Shown: positions 25,545 to 35,392, counted from the stretch's first letter. The stretch: 64,000 nucleotides of DNA from an uncultured Acetatifactor sp. (GCA_947581865.1 CANPWA010000003.1:62001-126000), one strand, 5' to 3'. A program made the numbers and translations. Notes: generated by a model from the sequence alone, not told the origin.

Positions 25545-26422
25545 ATGAGTCATATTAGAAATTCTCTGTTGTTGTTTTTGACGGCAGTCATCTGGGGGTT
25601 TGCTTTCTCCGCCCAGAGCGCAGGCATGGAATATGTGGGGGGTTTACCTTCAACTGTGTGAGAAGTCTGATAGGAGCGGTGGTGCTGATCCCCGTCATCT
25701 TTCTGATGCGGAAGCGGAGGACGGCAGAAAAAGGGCAGGATGGAAAGAAGCTGTTCCAGGGCGGGATCGCCTGTGGGATTCTGCTGTGTATCGCCTCGAA
25801 TCTGCAGCAGCACGGCATCAGGTACACCACTGTGGGAAAGGCCGGATTTATCACGGCGCTTTATATTGTATTGGTACCCCTGCTGGGGCTTTTGGTACAT
25901 AAAAAGGTAGGAAGACTGGTCTGGACCGGCGTGTTGTTTGCGGTAGCCGGTCTGTATTTTTTGTGTATCGACGAGCAGCTCAGAGTGGGAAGAGGTGATC
26001 TGCTCGTACTTTTTTGTGCGGCGGTTTTTGCGGTACATATTCTGACGGTGGATTATTTTGCGCCGATGGTGGACTGTGTGGCAATGAGCTGCATCCAGTT
26101 TTTTGTCTGCGGGATTCTGTCTGCCATCCCCATGTTCTTCTTTGAGCATGTGGGCTGGTCCGGTCTCAAAGGAGCGGCGGTTCCCATTCTTTATGCGGGT
26201 GTCATGTCCTGTGGCGTAGCCTATACATTACAGATCGTGGGTCAGAAAAACATGAATCCCACGATCGCGTCCATGATACTGAGTCTAGAGTCCGTGGTGT
26301 CCGTGCTGGGAGGAATGGTGTTTTTGGGGCAGCATCTCTCGGGAAGGGAGATAACAGGTTGTGTGCTGATGTTTGCAGCGGTAATTCTGTCACAGCTTCC
26401 CGAGAGTCCCCGATCCCGATAA
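25545..26422 (+). pseudogene. EamA (DMT) family transporter, frameshifted near the N-terminus
   Basis: The ATG at 25545 reads MSHIRNSLLLFLTAVIWGFAFS, an EamA first span, to MEYVGG, then the frame is lost. The next frame resumes FTFNCVRSLIGAVVLI and runs through about nine more spans to 26422, including a second EamA repeat with MNPTIASMILSLESVVSVLGG. The break coincides with a run of six G (25637-25642); seven G would restore VGGFTF. So one base is missing, by real mutation, slippage-based phase variation or sequencing error. Family members export amino acids or metabolites. Confidence 0.75.
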
Positions 26423-26485
26423 ATCTCATAAATATTGTTAACTATAGGAGAAGAGACGGGATCGGCTGCGTGTTCTTTTTTGGTG

Positions 26486-28318
26486 TTATCTCTTAAATCC
26501 TGCCCGCTTTCTCAGGGTGGGATCCAGAATCTTTTTCCGTATGCGCAGATTCTCTGGCGTGACCTCCAGCAATTCATCCGTGTCTATGAAGTCGAGCGCC
26601 TGTTCCAGGGATAAAATTTTGGGCGGAGTCAGTCTCAGCGCTTCGTCTGCCGAGGAGGAGCGGGTGTTGGTCAGTTGTTTTTTCTTACAGACATTGATTT
26701 CAATATCCTCGCTGCGCCCGGTCTGACCGACGACCATACCGGAGTAAACCTTTTCACCGGGGGAGATAAAGAGCGTGCCCCTCTCCTGGGCGTTGTAGAG
26801 CCCATAGGTGATCGCTTCGCCGGCCTCAAAGGCGATCAGGGAACCAAGCTTTCGGTACTGGATGTCGCCCTTGTAGGGACCATAGCCGTCGAACACGGTG
26901 TTTAGGATGCCGTTTCCCTTGGTGTCCGTCATAAATTCTCCCCGGTAGCCGATGAGTCCCCGGGCAGGGATGGAGAACTCCAGGCGGGTGTAGGTGCCGC
27001 CGGAGATGCTTCCCATGTTGCGCAGTTCGCCTTTACGCTGTCCCAGTTTGTCGATGACGGCTCCGGCGTACTCGTTGGGCACATCGATATAGGCAAGTTC
27101 CATGGGCTCCAGTTTATGCCCGTTCTCATCCGTCTTATATAACACTTCCGCCTTGCTCACCGCGAATTCAAATCCCTCGCGCCGCATATTTTCGATCAGC
27201 ACGGACAGATGCAGTTCGCCGCGTCCCGACACTTTGAAGCTGTCCGGGGTATCCGTCTCCTCCACCCGGAGGGAGACGTCGGTGTTGAGCTCACGAAACA
27301 GTCTGTCCCTCAAGTGGCGGCTGGTGACAAATTTTCCCTCCTGACCGGCAAGCGGGGAGTCGTTCACCATAAACTGCATGGCGATGGTAGGTTCGCTGAT
27401 CTTCTGGAAGGGGATGGGCGCCACGCAATCGGGAGAGCAGAGGGTATCTCCGATATGGATGTCGGAGATGCCGGAGATCGCCACAATGGAACCGATGGAT
27501 GCCTCCTTTACCTCCACTTTGTTCAGCCCGTCAAATTCGTAGAGTTTGCTGACCTTGACTTTGGTCTGCTTGTCGGGCTCGTGATGGTTGCAGATGATCA
27601 CATCCTGGTTGACCCGGATGGTTCCGTTGTCTACTTTGCCTACGCCGATACGTCCCACATACTCATTATAGTCGATGGTGCTGATGAGTACCTGCGTGCC
27701 TGCGTCCGGATCTCCCTCGGGCGCGGGGATGTAATCCAGTATGGTCTCGAACAGAGGCTCCATGCTGGTACCGGTCTCGCCGGCATCCAGGGAGGCGACG
27801 CCTGTCTTGGCAGAGGCGAACACGAAGGGGCAGTCGAGCTGGGAATCGTCGGCATCCAGTTCCAGAAACAACTCCAGCACTTCATCCACCACCTCGTCGG
27901 GTCTCGCCTCCGGGCGGTCGATCTTGTTGATGCAGACGATGACCGGGAGTTTCAGTTCCAAAGCCTTGCGCAGCACGAATTTGGTCTGGGGCATGGCGCC
28001 CTCAAAGGCGTCCACCACCAGTATCACGCCGTTTACCATCTTCAGCACACGCTCCACTTCGCCGCCGAAGTCTGCGTGCCCCGGGGTATCGATAATGTTG
28101 ATCTTTGTATTCTTATACATGACGGCAGTATTCTTGGAGAGAATGGTGATTCCGCGCTCACGCTCAATGTCATTGGAGTCCATGACGCGCTCTGCCACCT
28201 CCTGATTCTCCCGGAATACACCGCTTTGTTTTAACAGCTCGTCCACCAGCGTAGTCTTGCCGTGATCTACATGGGCGATGATCGCAAGGTTTCGGATGTC
28301 TTCCCGTTTTTGTCTCAT
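26486..28318 (-). CDS. typA: Ribosome-associated GTPase TypA/BipA
   Basis: 610 residues, full length. Translational GTPase of the EF-G family with roles in ribosome assembly and stress. G1 [50 protein letters not shown], and the TypA-specific C-terminal domain ([37 protein letters not shown]). Convergent with the EamA gene, divergent from the SSB-like gene. Confidence 0.97.
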   Translation of the reverse strand: MRQKREDIRNLAIIAHVDHGKTTLVDELLKQSGVFRENQEVAERVMDSNDIERERGITILSKNTAVMYKNTKINIIDTPGHADFGGEVERVLKMVNGVILVVDAFEGAMPQTKFVLRKALELKLPVIVCINKIDRPEARPDEVVDEVLELFLELDADDSQLDCPFVFASAKTGVASLDAGETGTSMEPLFETILDYIPAPEGDPDAGTQVLISTIDYNEYVGRIGVGKVDNGTIRVNQDVIICNHHEPDKQTKVKVSKLYEFDGLNKVEVKEASIGSIVAISGISDIHIGDTLCSPDCVAPIPFQKISEPTIAMQFMVNDSPLAGQEGKFVTSRHLRDRLFRELNTDVSLRVEETDTPDSFKVSGRGELHLSVLIENMRREGFEFAVSKAEVLYKTDENGHKLEPMELAYIDVPNEYAGAVIDKLGQRKGELRNMGSISGGTYTRLEFSIPARGLIGYRGEFMTDTKGNGILNTVFDGYGPYKGDIQYRKLGSLIAFEAGEAITYGLYNAQERGTLFISPGEKVYSGMVVGQTGRSEDIEINVCKKKQLTNTRSSSADEALRLTPPKILSLEQALDFIDTDELLEVTPENLRIRKKILDPTLRKRAGFKR

Positions 28319-28444
28319 TTCTTTGTCCTCTTTCTCTTTTCTTTCTTCTTTCTTTTTATTTCCCTGTTTCTTCCCGTTTACTCATTTTTTGCCGGATTGT
28401 CGAATAGCGCGATGAAAAGTTTCCGTCAATAATCAAACTGTTAC

Positions 28445-28473
28445 AGTATAGCACTATTTCCTGTCACATGCAA
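28445..28473 (-). promoter_or_regulatory. Sigma-A promoter of typA
   Basis: On the minus strand TTGCAT (28473-28468), 17-base spacer, TATACT (28450-28445). The transcript would start about 120 bases before typA. Confidence 0.65.
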
Positions 28474-28575
28474 GAAAAAAGCGTATTTTGAGGCACTTTT
28501 GCGGATGCCACCACAAGATATTGTATAGGGCGGATGCGATTTTTGACGATTTGCGCGATGGAATTTTGTATTTTT

Positions 28576-28603
28576 TTGGGCGCAGCCATAGTATAAATAT
28601 AAT
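28576..28603 (+). promoter_or_regulatory. Possible promoter of the SSB-like gene
   Basis: TTGGGC (28576-28581), 16-base spacer, TATAAT (28598-28603). Confidence 0.45.
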
Positions 28604-28647
28604 GTCATAGTAAATACGTTACAAAGGTGTAAGAAGGGAGAACAAAT

Positions 28648-29334
28648 ATGACAGATAAGGTAATTGAAAACAATCAGGTGACAGTGATGGGAGAGGTGGT
28701 GAGCGCATTTTCCTACAGCCATGAGATCTTTGGGGAAGGATTTTACATGGTTGATGTGAAGGTCAAAAGACTCAGCGAGAGTTATGACGTTATCCCGGTG
28801 ATGGTATCCGAGAGACTGCTGGATGTGACCGGAGATTACAGAGGGATGCTCATCTGTGTGAACGGGCAGTTCCGCTCCTACAATCGTCACGAGGAGAGAA
28901 AGAACAGGCTGGTGTTGTCGGTTTTTGCGCGGGAAGTGGAATTTGTGGACGAGGTGGAGGAGAGCTCTAAGACCAATCAGATCTATCTGGACGGTTATAT
29001 CTGCAAAGAACCTATCTACAGAAAGACGCCGCTGGGGAGGGAGATCGCGGATTTATTGCTGGCGGTAAACCGTCCTTATGGCAAATCCGATTATATCCCC
29101 TGCATCTGCTGGGGAAGAAACGCCCGCTATGCCAATAATTTCAAAGTAGGGGAGCGCTGTGCGATCTGGGGACGTATCCAGAGCAGGGAATATATGAAGA
29201 AACTGGATGAGGAACATGTGGAAAAGCGTGTGGCATTTGAGGTTTCCGTGAGCAAGCTGGAACTGATGGGAGCGGAGGAGAAGACGGATGATCCGTATGT
29301 TACGGGAGCTTCCTTCTGTCCCGGGGAAGCGTGA
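28648..29334 (+). CDS. SSB-like protein with two OB folds
   Basis: 228 residues. Two consecutive OB-fold units: residues about 8-100 (NNQVTVMGEVVSAF ... LICVNGQFRSYNRHE ... LVLSVFAREVEFV) and about 110-205 (NQIYLDGYICKEPIYRKTPL, GREIADLLLAVNR, DYIPCICWGRNARYA, GERCAIWGRIQSREY). The second matches the single-strand-binding protein core well. It lacks the acidic SSB C-terminal tip. Tandem-fold SSB-like proteins of this size are seen in Clostridia; the canonical ssb gene is presumably elsewhere. AAGGGAG precedes the ATG. Confidence 0.8.
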   Translation: MTDKVIENNQVTVMGEVVSAFSYSHEIFGEGFYMVDVKVKRLSESYDVIPVMVSERLLDVTGDYRGMLICVNGQFRSYNRHEERKNRLVLSVFAREVEFVDEVEESSKTNQIYLDGYICKEPIYRKTPLGREIADLLLAVNRPYGKSDYIPCICWGRNARYANNFKVGERCAIWGRIQSREYMKKLDEEHVEKRVAFEVSVSKLELMGAEEKTDDPYVTGASFCPGEA

Positions 29335-29360
29335 CCGCCCGGAAGAATATTTTCCAAAAG

Positions 29361-29389
29361 TTGCCAATTTTCTGCGTCTGTGTTATACT
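29361..29389 (+). promoter_or_regulatory. Promoter of the corrinoid adenosyltransferase gene
   Basis: TTGCCA (29361-29366), 17-base spacer, TATACT (29384-29389), 32 bases before the ATG. Confidence 0.6.
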
Positions 29390-29421
29390 GCTGGTTAACG
29401 GGCGTGGTACGGAGGTGGGAA

Positions 29422-29919
29422 ATGGGAAAAGGAAATGTGACGATTTTTTCCGGTGACGGGCGCGGTAAGTCTCCCGCAGCTCTGGGCAGGGCGGTACAGA
29501 CCGCAGTGGAAGGCAAAAGAGTGGTCCTGATCCAGTTTTTAAAAGGAAGGGGGCTTCAGGATTCCGAATTTCTGCGCAGGCTGGAGCCGGAGATCAAGCT
29601 GTTCCGCTTTGAGAAGTCCGATGAAAACTATGAGGAGCTTTCGGAGGAGCGCAAACAGGAGGAGGTCGGAAATATACGAAACGGCATCAATTTTGCCAAG
29701 AAGGTGCTCAGTACGGGAGAGTGTGAACTGTTGATCCTGGACGAGGTGCTGGGGCTGGTTGAAAAGGGAATCCTGAATGCGGATGATCTGAAGAATCTGC
29801 TGGAATGCCGCGGGAACACGGATGTGATCCTCACCGGTATCAATCTTAGCGACGAAATCTGTATTCTCGCTGACGAAGTCTCCCGGATCGAGACGGTAAA
29901 GTTCAAGGTTTGGGAATAA
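29422..29919 (+). CDS. cobO: Cob(I)yrinic acid a,c-diamide adenosyltransferase (CobO/BtuR type)
   Basis: 165 residues. Transfers the adenosyl group of ATP to cob(I)alamin precursors. P-loop FSGDGRGKSPAALGRA at the N-terminus, GKRVVLIQFLKG, and Walker B-like ELLILDEVLGLVEKG; ECRGNTDVILTG follows. The P-loop has Ser-Pro where most have Thr-Thr, a small deviation. The ATG at 29422 follows GGAGGTGGGA; an upstream in-frame start would cross the promoter. No other cobalamin genes are adjacent. Confidence 0.88.
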   Translation: MGKGNVTIFSGDGRGKSPAALGRAVQTAVEGKRVVLIQFLKGRGLQDSEFLRRLEPEIKLFRFEKSDENYEELSEERKQEEVGNIRNGINFAKKVLSTGECELLILDEVLGLVEKGILNADDLKNLLECRGNTDVILTGINLSDEICILADEVSRIETVKFKVWE

Positions 29920-29924
29920 ACCCG

Positions 29925-29953
29925 TTGACAGAAGCGGTTTGAGATGCTATGAT
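29925..29953 (+). promoter_or_regulatory. Promoter of the riboswitch-dapA unit
   Basis: TTGACA (29925-29930), 17-base spacer, TATGAT (29948-29953), placing the start just before the lysine riboswitch. Confidence 0.7.
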
Positions 29954-29969
29954 GAGTTCAATCAATCAT

Positions 29970-30140
29970 ATGACGATAGAGGTTGCGTTTTTCATGAGTA
30001 ATTTTTCTGATGCGGCAGGCGCAGGGGAGGAAAAAGGAAAGGGGAACACGCCGAAAGAGGAGATGACCTGTCAGTCGAGTCTTGGGCACACGGTTAACAG
30101 CCGCGTGACTGTCATCCGGATGGATGGTGCGCTATCAGGG
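29970..30140 (+). promoter_or_regulatory. Lysine riboswitch (L-box)
   Basis: The conserved L-box elements appear in order: GATAGAGGTTGCG at the 5' side of P1/P2, CATGAGTA, GGGGAACACGCCGAAAG, the P3/P4 part TCTTGGGCACACGGTTAAC, GTGACTGTCATCCGG, and the closing GTGCGCTATC that pairs with GATAG. After it, TAAATG...GCCG can pair with CGGC...CATTTA just upstream of the dapA ribosome site; there is no strong T-run, so control may be translational. It fits feedback of lysine on diaminopimelate synthesis. An 80-codon frame over this RNA is rejected as a gene. Confidence 0.9.
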
Positions 30141-30205
30141 ATAAATGTCAAATTTGCCGGCGCATCGTCATGTGTCGGCATTTACTTTTAAGAGGAGGAA
30201 GTGTT

Positions 30206-31090
30206 ATGGCGATTTTTACAGGTGCAGGCGTTGCCATCGTGACGCCCATGAAGGCAGACGGAGAAGTAAATTATGAGAAATTCGGGGAGCTGATCGAGTT
30301 CCAGATCGCAAACGGCACCGACGCGATCATCGTGTGCGGGACCACAGGCGAGGCATCCACCCTCACTCACGAGGAGCATCTGGAGGTCATCCGTTATTGT
30401 GTGGAGAAGGTGGACGGCAGGATTCCCGTGGTCGCAGGAACGGGCTCCAACTGCACCGAGACGGCAGTCTATCTGTCCACGGAGGCGGAGAAGTACGGCG
30501 CGGACGGGCTGCTGCTGGTCAGCCCTTATTACAATAAGGCGACGCAGAACGGGTTGTATGCGCATTTTAAGACGATCGCCGAGTCTGTAAAGATTCCCGT
30601 CATCCTCTACAATGTTCCCAGCCGCACCGGATGCAATATCCTGCCGGAGACGGTGGTGCGTCTCTGCAAGGATGTGGACAATATTCTGGGGGTGAAGGAA
30701 GCCAGCGGCAACATCAGCCAGATCGCCCATCTTGCAGCCATCTCCCACGGATGTGTGGACATTTATTCGGGAAACGACGATCAGATCGTACCCATCATGG
30801 CCCTGGGCGGCGTGGGAGTCATTTCCGTACTCTCCAATGTGGCACCCAGACAGACACACGAGATCTGCCAGAAGTTTCTGGACGGTGATGTGGAGGGCAG
30901 CCGGAAGATGCAGCTGGAGGCAATGGATCTGTGCAGCGCCCTGTTTTGCGAGGTCAACCCCATTCCCGTGAAGAAGGCGCTGAATCTCATGGGCATGGAA
31001 GCGGGCACGCTGCGCATGCCGCTGACGGAGATGGAAGAGGGAAATGCGGCTCGTCTTGAGAAGGCGATGAAGAGCTATGGCATTCTGTAA
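30206..31090 (+). CDS. dapA: 4-hydroxy-tetrahydrodipicolinate synthase
   Basis: 294 residues. Class I aldolase that joins pyruvate and aspartate semialdehyde. CGTTGEASTL substrate loop, SPYYNKATQNG with the catalytic Tyr, LYNVPSRTGC, and the Schiff-base Lys in GVKEASGN. The ATG at 30206 follows AGAGGAGGAAG; the frame upstream runs into the riboswitch. Under lysine riboswitch control and followed by dapB after 56 bases. Confidence 0.96.
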   Translation: MAIFTGAGVAIVTPMKADGEVNYEKFGELIEFQIANGTDAIIVCGTTGEASTLTHEEHLEVIRYCVEKVDGRIPVVAGTGSNCTETAVYLSTEAEKYGADGLLLVSPYYNKATQNGLYAHFKTIAESVKIPVILYNVPSRTGCNILPETVVRLCKDVDNILGVKEASGNISQIAHLAAISHGCVDIYSGNDDQIVPIMALGGVGVISVLSNVAPRQTHEICQKFLDGDVEGSRKMQLEAMDLCSALFCEVNPIPVKKALNLMGMEAGTLRMPLTEMEEGNAARLEKAMKSYGIL

Positions 31091-31146
31091 AGACTGCACG
31101 GTATGAAAAAAATCTGATGGAGAATAATATAAAGAAGGTACAGAAA

Positions 31147-31902
31147 ATGATTAGAGTGATCATGCACGGCTGCAACGGCAAGATGGGGCAGACCATCAGT
31201 AATCTGATCGCGTCGGATGCAGAGGCGGAACTGGTGGCAGGGATCGATATGAAGGATGACGGGCACAACCCTTACCCTGTGTTCACCGATATTGATAAAT
31301 GTGATGTGGAAGCGGACTGTCTGATCGACTTTTCCGCGGCGGCGGCGGTGGATAAGCTGCTGGACTATTGTGTGGCAAAGAAGCTTCCCTGTGTCCTCTG
31401 CACAACGGGGCTGAGCGAGGCGCAGCTTGCGCGGGTGAAGGAGGCATCAGAAAAGGTGGCGATCCTTAAGTCCGCAAACATGTCTTTGGGCATCAATCTG
31501 CTGCTGAAGATGCTCAAGGAGGCGACGGCGGTGCTTGCTCCCGCGGGATTTGATATTGAGATCGTGGAGAAGCATCACAATCTGAAGCTGGATGCACCCA
31601 GCGGTACGGCGCTGGCGCTGGCGGATTCCGTCAACAGTGTGCTGGACAATGAATATGAGTATGTGTACGACAGAAGCGGCAGGAGGATGCAGCGCCCCAG
31701 AAAGGAGATCGGGATCAGTGCGGTCCGGGGCGGCACCATTGTGGGCGATCATGACGTGATCTTTGCGGGTCCCGACGAGGTGGTCACCTTCTCCCACACG
31801 GCATATTCCAAGGCAGTGTTCGGCAAGGGGGCAGTGCAGGCGGCGAAGTTTCTGGCAGGCAGACCTGCCGGCATGTACGATATGTCGCAGGTCGTGGGCT
31901 GA
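31147..31902 (+). CDS. dapB: 4-hydroxy-tetrahydrodipicolinate reductase
   Basis: 251 residues. NAD(P)H-dependent reductase after DapA. Rossmann motif VIMHGCNGKMGQ at the N-terminus, CTTGL, and the active-site EKHHNLKLDAPSGTAL. The ATG at 31147 is preferred (AAGAAGG upstream, conserved N-terminus starts there); an in-frame ATG at 31117 has no ribosome site. Confidence 0.95.
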   Translation: MIRVIMHGCNGKMGQTISNLIASDAEAELVAGIDMKDDGHNPYPVFTDIDKCDVEADCLIDFSAAAAVDKLLDYCVAKKLPCVLCTTGLSEAQLARVKEASEKVAILKSANMSLGINLLLKMLKEATAVLAPAGFDIEIVEKHHNLKLDAPSGTALALADSVNSVLDNEYEYVYDRSGRRMQRPRKEIGISAVRGGTIVGDHDVIFAGPDEVVTFSHTAYSKAVFGKGAVQAAKFLAGRPAGMYDMSQVVG

Positions 31903-31916
31903 GGAAGGGAGTCGGA

Positions 31917-33875
31917 ATGGAGAGGCAGGATTTCAAGTTCTTGAAGACGTTGGCACACCAATACCGGAATGTGGCGGAGGCGTCCACGGAGATCATCAAT
32001 CTTCAGTCGATCCTGAACCTGCCCAAGGGGACGGAGCATTTCCTGACGGATATACACGGGGAATATGAGCAGTTCAACCATGTGCTGAAGAACGGCTCGG
32101 GTTCCGTGCGCCGCAAGATAGACGAGGAATTTGGAAATTCGATCAGCAGCCGGGACAAGAAAAGCCTGGCGACTCTGATCTATTATCCTGAGGCAAAGCT
32201 GGAGATTGTGGAGAAGGATACGGAGAATCTGGAGGACTGGTACAGGATATCACTCTACCGTCTGGTGCGTATCATCAAGAGGGTGTCCTCCAAATATACC
32301 CGCTCCAAAGTCCGCAAGGCACTGCCTCAGGATTTTGCGTATGTGATCGAGGAACTCATCACCGAGAAGGAAGAGATTCAGGACAAGGAAGCGTATTACA
32401 ACGAGATCATCCACACCATCATCCGGATCGGAAGGGCTCCGCAGTTTATCGCGGCGCTGAGCCACCTGATCCAGCGCCTTGTCATTGACCATCTCCATAT
32501 TGTGGGGGATATTTATGACAGGGGACCGGGTCCTCACATCATCATGGATACGCTCTGTGATTATCACTCTGTGGATGTACAGTGGGGAAATCACGATATT
32601 GTGTGGATGGGCGCTGCCGCGGGCAGTATGCTCTGCATAGCCAATGTCATCCGCCTGGCGGCGAGATACGGCAATCTCTCGGTGCTGGAGGAGGGGTATG
32701 GCATCAATCTGGTGCCGCTGGCCACCTTTGTGCTGGATGTCTATGGAGATACCGACTGTGATGCCTTTGCGATAAAATACAATACGGATTACAACACCAA
32801 GGATCTGAGACTGGACACGGCAATGCACAAGGCGATGACGATCCTGCAGTTTAAGCTGGAGGGGCAGTTTATCATGCGCCACCCGGAGTTTCATATGGAG
32901 GACAGGCTGCTTTTAGATAAGATTGACTATAAGGAGAAGACTGTTCTGATCGGTGGGAAAAAGTATGCCATGAAGGATGTGGATTTTCCCACCATAGACC
33001 CGGATCATCCCTATGAGCTCACCGGGGAGGAGGCAAAGCTGATGGTCCGCCTGCAGAGGGCGTTTATGCGCTGTGAAAAGCTCCAGAGACATGTGCGGTT
33101 TCTCTATTCCAAAGGCGGAATGTACAAGATCTACAATGGAAATCTTTTGTACCATGGCTGCGTGCCCATGAATGCGGACGGCAGTTTTATGAAGGTGCAG
33201 ATTTTTGACAGGGAATACAGCGGCAAGGCGCTCTATGATGTGCTGGAATATTATGCCCGAAGGGGATATTACGCTGAGGATACGGCAGAGCGCATGGCGG
33301 GGCAGGACATCATCTGGTATATCTGGACGGGAGCAGGCTCTCCGGTGTTCGGCAAGGAGAAGATGGCGACCTTTGAGCGGTATTTTGTCGAGGAGAAAGA
33401 GACCCACCGGGAAAATAAAAACAGCTACTACAGACTTTACGAGCAGGAGGAGGTCGTCAACCGCATCCTGGAAGAATTTGGATTAAATGCGGAGGGCGCC
33501 CACATTGTCAACGGGCATGTGCCTGTGGAGCAGATCCACGGGGAATCCCCCATCAAGTGCAATGGAAAGCTGCTGGTCATCGATGGCGGTTTTTCCAAAG
33601 CTTATCAGCAAAAAACCGGGATCGCGGGCTATACACTGGTGTGTAACTCCTGGGGTCTGAGGCTGGTGGCACATGAACCCTTTGAGTCTGCGGAGAGCGC
33701 CATCGTCAATGAGACCGATATTATCTCTGACACGATCGACGTGGAGACCTTCCGGCGGAGAAAACGCGTGGCGGATACGGATATCGGCGTGGATCTCAGG
33801 GAAAATATCGCCTATCTCGAGGAGCTTTTGGAAGCGTACCGGGAAGGGCTGATCGTGGAGGAGTACAGGCACTGA
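31917..33875 (+). CDS. fbp: Fructose-1,6-bisphosphatase, class III
   Basis: 652 residues, the long Firmicutes-type FBPase of gluconeogenesis, a metallophosphoesterase unrelated to class I. Motifs: LTDIHGEYEQFNHVL, IVGDIYDRGPGP, VQWGNHDIVWMG, and the late INGHVPVEQIHGESP with LLVIDGGFSKAYQ. It starts 15 bases after dapB and ends in a strong terminator, so dapA-dapB-fbp may be one transcript. Confidence 0.96.
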   Translation: MERQDFKFLKTLAHQYRNVAEASTEIINLQSILNLPKGTEHFLTDIHGEYEQFNHVLKNGSGSVRRKIDEEFGNSISSRDKKSLATLIYYPEAKLEIVEKDTENLEDWYRISLYRLVRIIKRVSSKYTRSKVRKALPQDFAYVIEELITEKEEIQDKEAYYNEIIHTIIRIGRAPQFIAALSHLIQRLVIDHLHIVGDIYDRGPGPHIIMDTLCDYHSVDVQWGNHDIVWMGAAAGSMLCIANVIRLAARYGNLSVLEEGYGINLVPLATFVLDVYGDTDCDAFAIKYNTDYNTKDLRLDTAMHKAMTILQFKLEGQFIMRHPEFHMEDRLLLDKIDYKEKTVLIGGKKYAMKDVDFPTIDPDHPYELTGEEAKLMVRLQRAFMRCEKLQRHVRFLYSKGGMYKIYNGNLLYHGCVPMNADGSFMKVQIFDREYSGKALYDVLEYYARRGYYAEDTAERMAGQDIIWYIWTGAGSPVFGKEKMATFERYFVEEKETHRENKNSYYRLYEQEEVVNRILEEFGLNAEGAHIVNGHVPVEQIHGESPIKCNGKLLVIDGGFSKAYQQKTGIAGYTLVCNSWGLRLVAHEPFESAESAIVNETDIISDTIDVETFRRRKRVADTDIGVDLRENIAYLEELLEAYREGLIVEEYRH

Positions 33876-33937
33876 CCGCAGACCGGGCGGCACCCGGATC
33901 GCGGAATGGGAAGGGGCAGTCGGCTGCCGGCATTATA

Positions 33938-33989
33938 AAAAGCGCAGGTGTAAGATACCGAGAGGTGTTTTGCATCTGCGCTTTTTTTA
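33938..33989 (+). terminator. Intrinsic terminator after fbp
   Basis: AAAGCGCAGGTG (from 33939) pairs with CATCTGCGCTTT, followed by a T-run; an internal loop of about 20 bases lies between the arms. Confidence 0.9.
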
Positions 33990-34126
33990 TACAATTAAAG
34001 AGTAACTGGTCCGGCGCGGCATTTTTGGAGCGGCGGCTTTGGCAGAATCCGGAAGCTGTATGGAGGATGCACATGTTTCGGCAACCGACGGTTGACAAAA
34101 TGATAAAAAGTGCGTTTCAGGGTTGG

Positions 34127-34155
34127 TTGTTGCGTTCAGAAATAGATGATATAAT
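34127..34155 (+). promoter_or_regulatory. Promoter of the XRE regulator and array
   Basis: TTGTTG (34127-34132), 17-base spacer, TATAAT (34150-34155). It is the only clear promoter before the 8.5-kb gene array. Confidence 0.6.
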
Positions 34156-34211
34156 GAATTTACATTTTGATGATCCGGGGATACATCGGATTCAAAAGGG
34201 GGATATTCTCA

Positions 34212-34640
34212 ATGAACATTGCCGAAAAGATCTATTTCCTGAGAAATCAGATGAATATGTCACAGAATGAGCTGGCGGAGCTGCTGCAGGTGAGCAGGCA
34301 GACGGTATCAAAATGGGAAACCGGGGTCACCTATCCTGAGATTGCCAAGCTGATCGCCATCAGCGACTTGTTTCATGTGTCGATCGACTATCTGGTAAGG
34401 GATAATGAGACGACGAAACAGCACACCAGCCTGGACCGTCTGGTGCTTAAATTCCTCGGTTCTGCCCAGGACATGGAGAAGATCTCCGGGGAACTGGTGG
34501 ACATCATGCGGGACGGTATCATTGATGCCGATGAACGCGCGCGGATGCTCATGATCATTGATAAACTGAATGCGGTCTCCCATATGATCGAAGTGATCAA
34601 ATGCGCTTTAAACAGCGAGACCGACGAGGGAACAATGTAA
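34212..34640 (+). CDS. XRE family transcriptional regulator
   Basis: 142 residues. N-terminal helix-turn-helix (about 2-65): KIYFLRNQMNMSQNELAELL, then QVSRQTVSKWETG. The C-terminal 75 residues are a helical segment (SAQDMEKISGELVDIMRDG) of unknown role, perhaps oligomerisation. The ATG at 34212 follows AAGGGGGAT. It heads the array of immunity-like genes 36 bases upstream of the first, and is the natural candidate to regulate it. Confidence 0.85.
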   Translation: MNIAEKIYFLRNQMNMSQNELAELLQVSRQTVSKWETGVTYPEIAKLIAISDLFHVSIDYLVRDNETTKQHTSLDRLVLKFLGSAQDMEKISGELVDIMRDGIIDADERARMLMIIDKLNAVSHMIEVIKCALNSETDEGTM

Positions 34641-34675
34641 GGGCCGGTTAGGTGTAAGGGGGGAGGATCGGCGCA

Positions 34676-35392
34676 ATGCAGGGCCGCATAAGATCATATC
34701 TTCGTATTCTGGCGATCAGCCTGTCCATCTCTGTGGGATTTGTGTGGCTGACCTGTTTTTTAAACGGCTGTCCGCTGACCCAGGCTTTTGCGGCGCAGGA
34801 GACCAGCCTGTCCGCGTGGCTCGCTGTCTGGGCGAACGGGTATCTGGCCGCAGCCTGCGGGCTGGCGCTTGTGATGAATCATTTGCCGCTCCCCGCACTC
34901 CCGGGCGGACCATGGAAGCGGGAACAGCTCATTGTGTGCAGATACAGCGGGCTGGCCTACAGCGGGATCAGTCTGTTGTGCGCCGCGGCAGGAGTCATTT
35001 TTGTGTACGGAGCATACCACAGTCTGACAGCGCGCAGCGGATCTGAAGTCACCTGGGGAAACGCCCTGGCCCTGGCAGGGATCGGGCTGTGCTTTTTTGC
35101 GATGGGCGGAGCGCTGGTCATGTACATGAAAAATTATATGATCATCTTTTTCCCCCAGGGGGTATTTTATCAAAATATCTTCCGCAGGACCTATGTGACC
35201 GCTCATGACCGGATTGAGTATGTGAGTATCGTTCCGGTTTATCGGAAAAGGTCGTTCCGCCTTCATACGGCGGACAGAGAGCTGGTCGTCAACAGGTATT
35301 GCAGCGGTTATCATGAGGCGGAGAGCTATGCGCGCAGCCATTATGCCAATTTTGACGCAGAGAGATTCTTACAGGGGAGGACGAGAGAATGA
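34676..35392 (+). CDS. Four-span membrane protein with C-terminal PH-like domain
   Basis: 238 residues, not recognised by name. Four hydrophobic spans (about 10-30, 48-68, 92-112, 125-150), then a soluble part (about 155-235) with alternating strands, FFPQGVFYQNIFRRTYVTAHDRIEYV, like the membrane-proximal PH folds of small membrane proteins. GGGAGGAT precedes the ATG. Its last bases overlap the next gene, so the two are coupled. A similar layout (spans plus PH-like part) closes the array at 42385. Confidence 0.6.
   Translation: MQGRIRSYLRILAISLSISVGFVWLTCFLNGCPLTQAFAAQETSLSAWLAVWANGYLAAACGLALVMNHLPLPALPGGPWKREQLIVCRYSGLAYSGISLLCAAAGVIFVYGAYHSLTARSGSEVTWGNALALAGIGLCFFAMGGALVMYMKNYMIIFFPQGVFYQNIFRRTYVTAHDRIEYVSIVPVYRKRSFRLHTADRELVVNRYCSGYHEAESYARSHYANFDAERFLQGRTRE

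Larger units (their letters stand above)
28319..28647. other. Divergent promoter region between typA and the SSB-like gene
   Basis: 329 bases. The typA leader (about 120 bases, pyrimidine-rich on +, with runs of CTTT) is followed by promoters in both directions. No small gene or structured RNA was recognised. Confidence 0.6.

Noticed and set aside
27209..28234. 341-codon plus-strand frame
   Set aside because: Antisense to typA; no ribosome site or motif.
29422..29919. ATP-dependent DNA-repair or kinase P-loop protein
   Set aside because: Length and motifs fit corrinoid adenosyltransferase better.
29949..30191. 80-codon plus-strand frame
   Set aside because: Covers the lysine riboswitch and its expression platform; the RNA explains the conservation.
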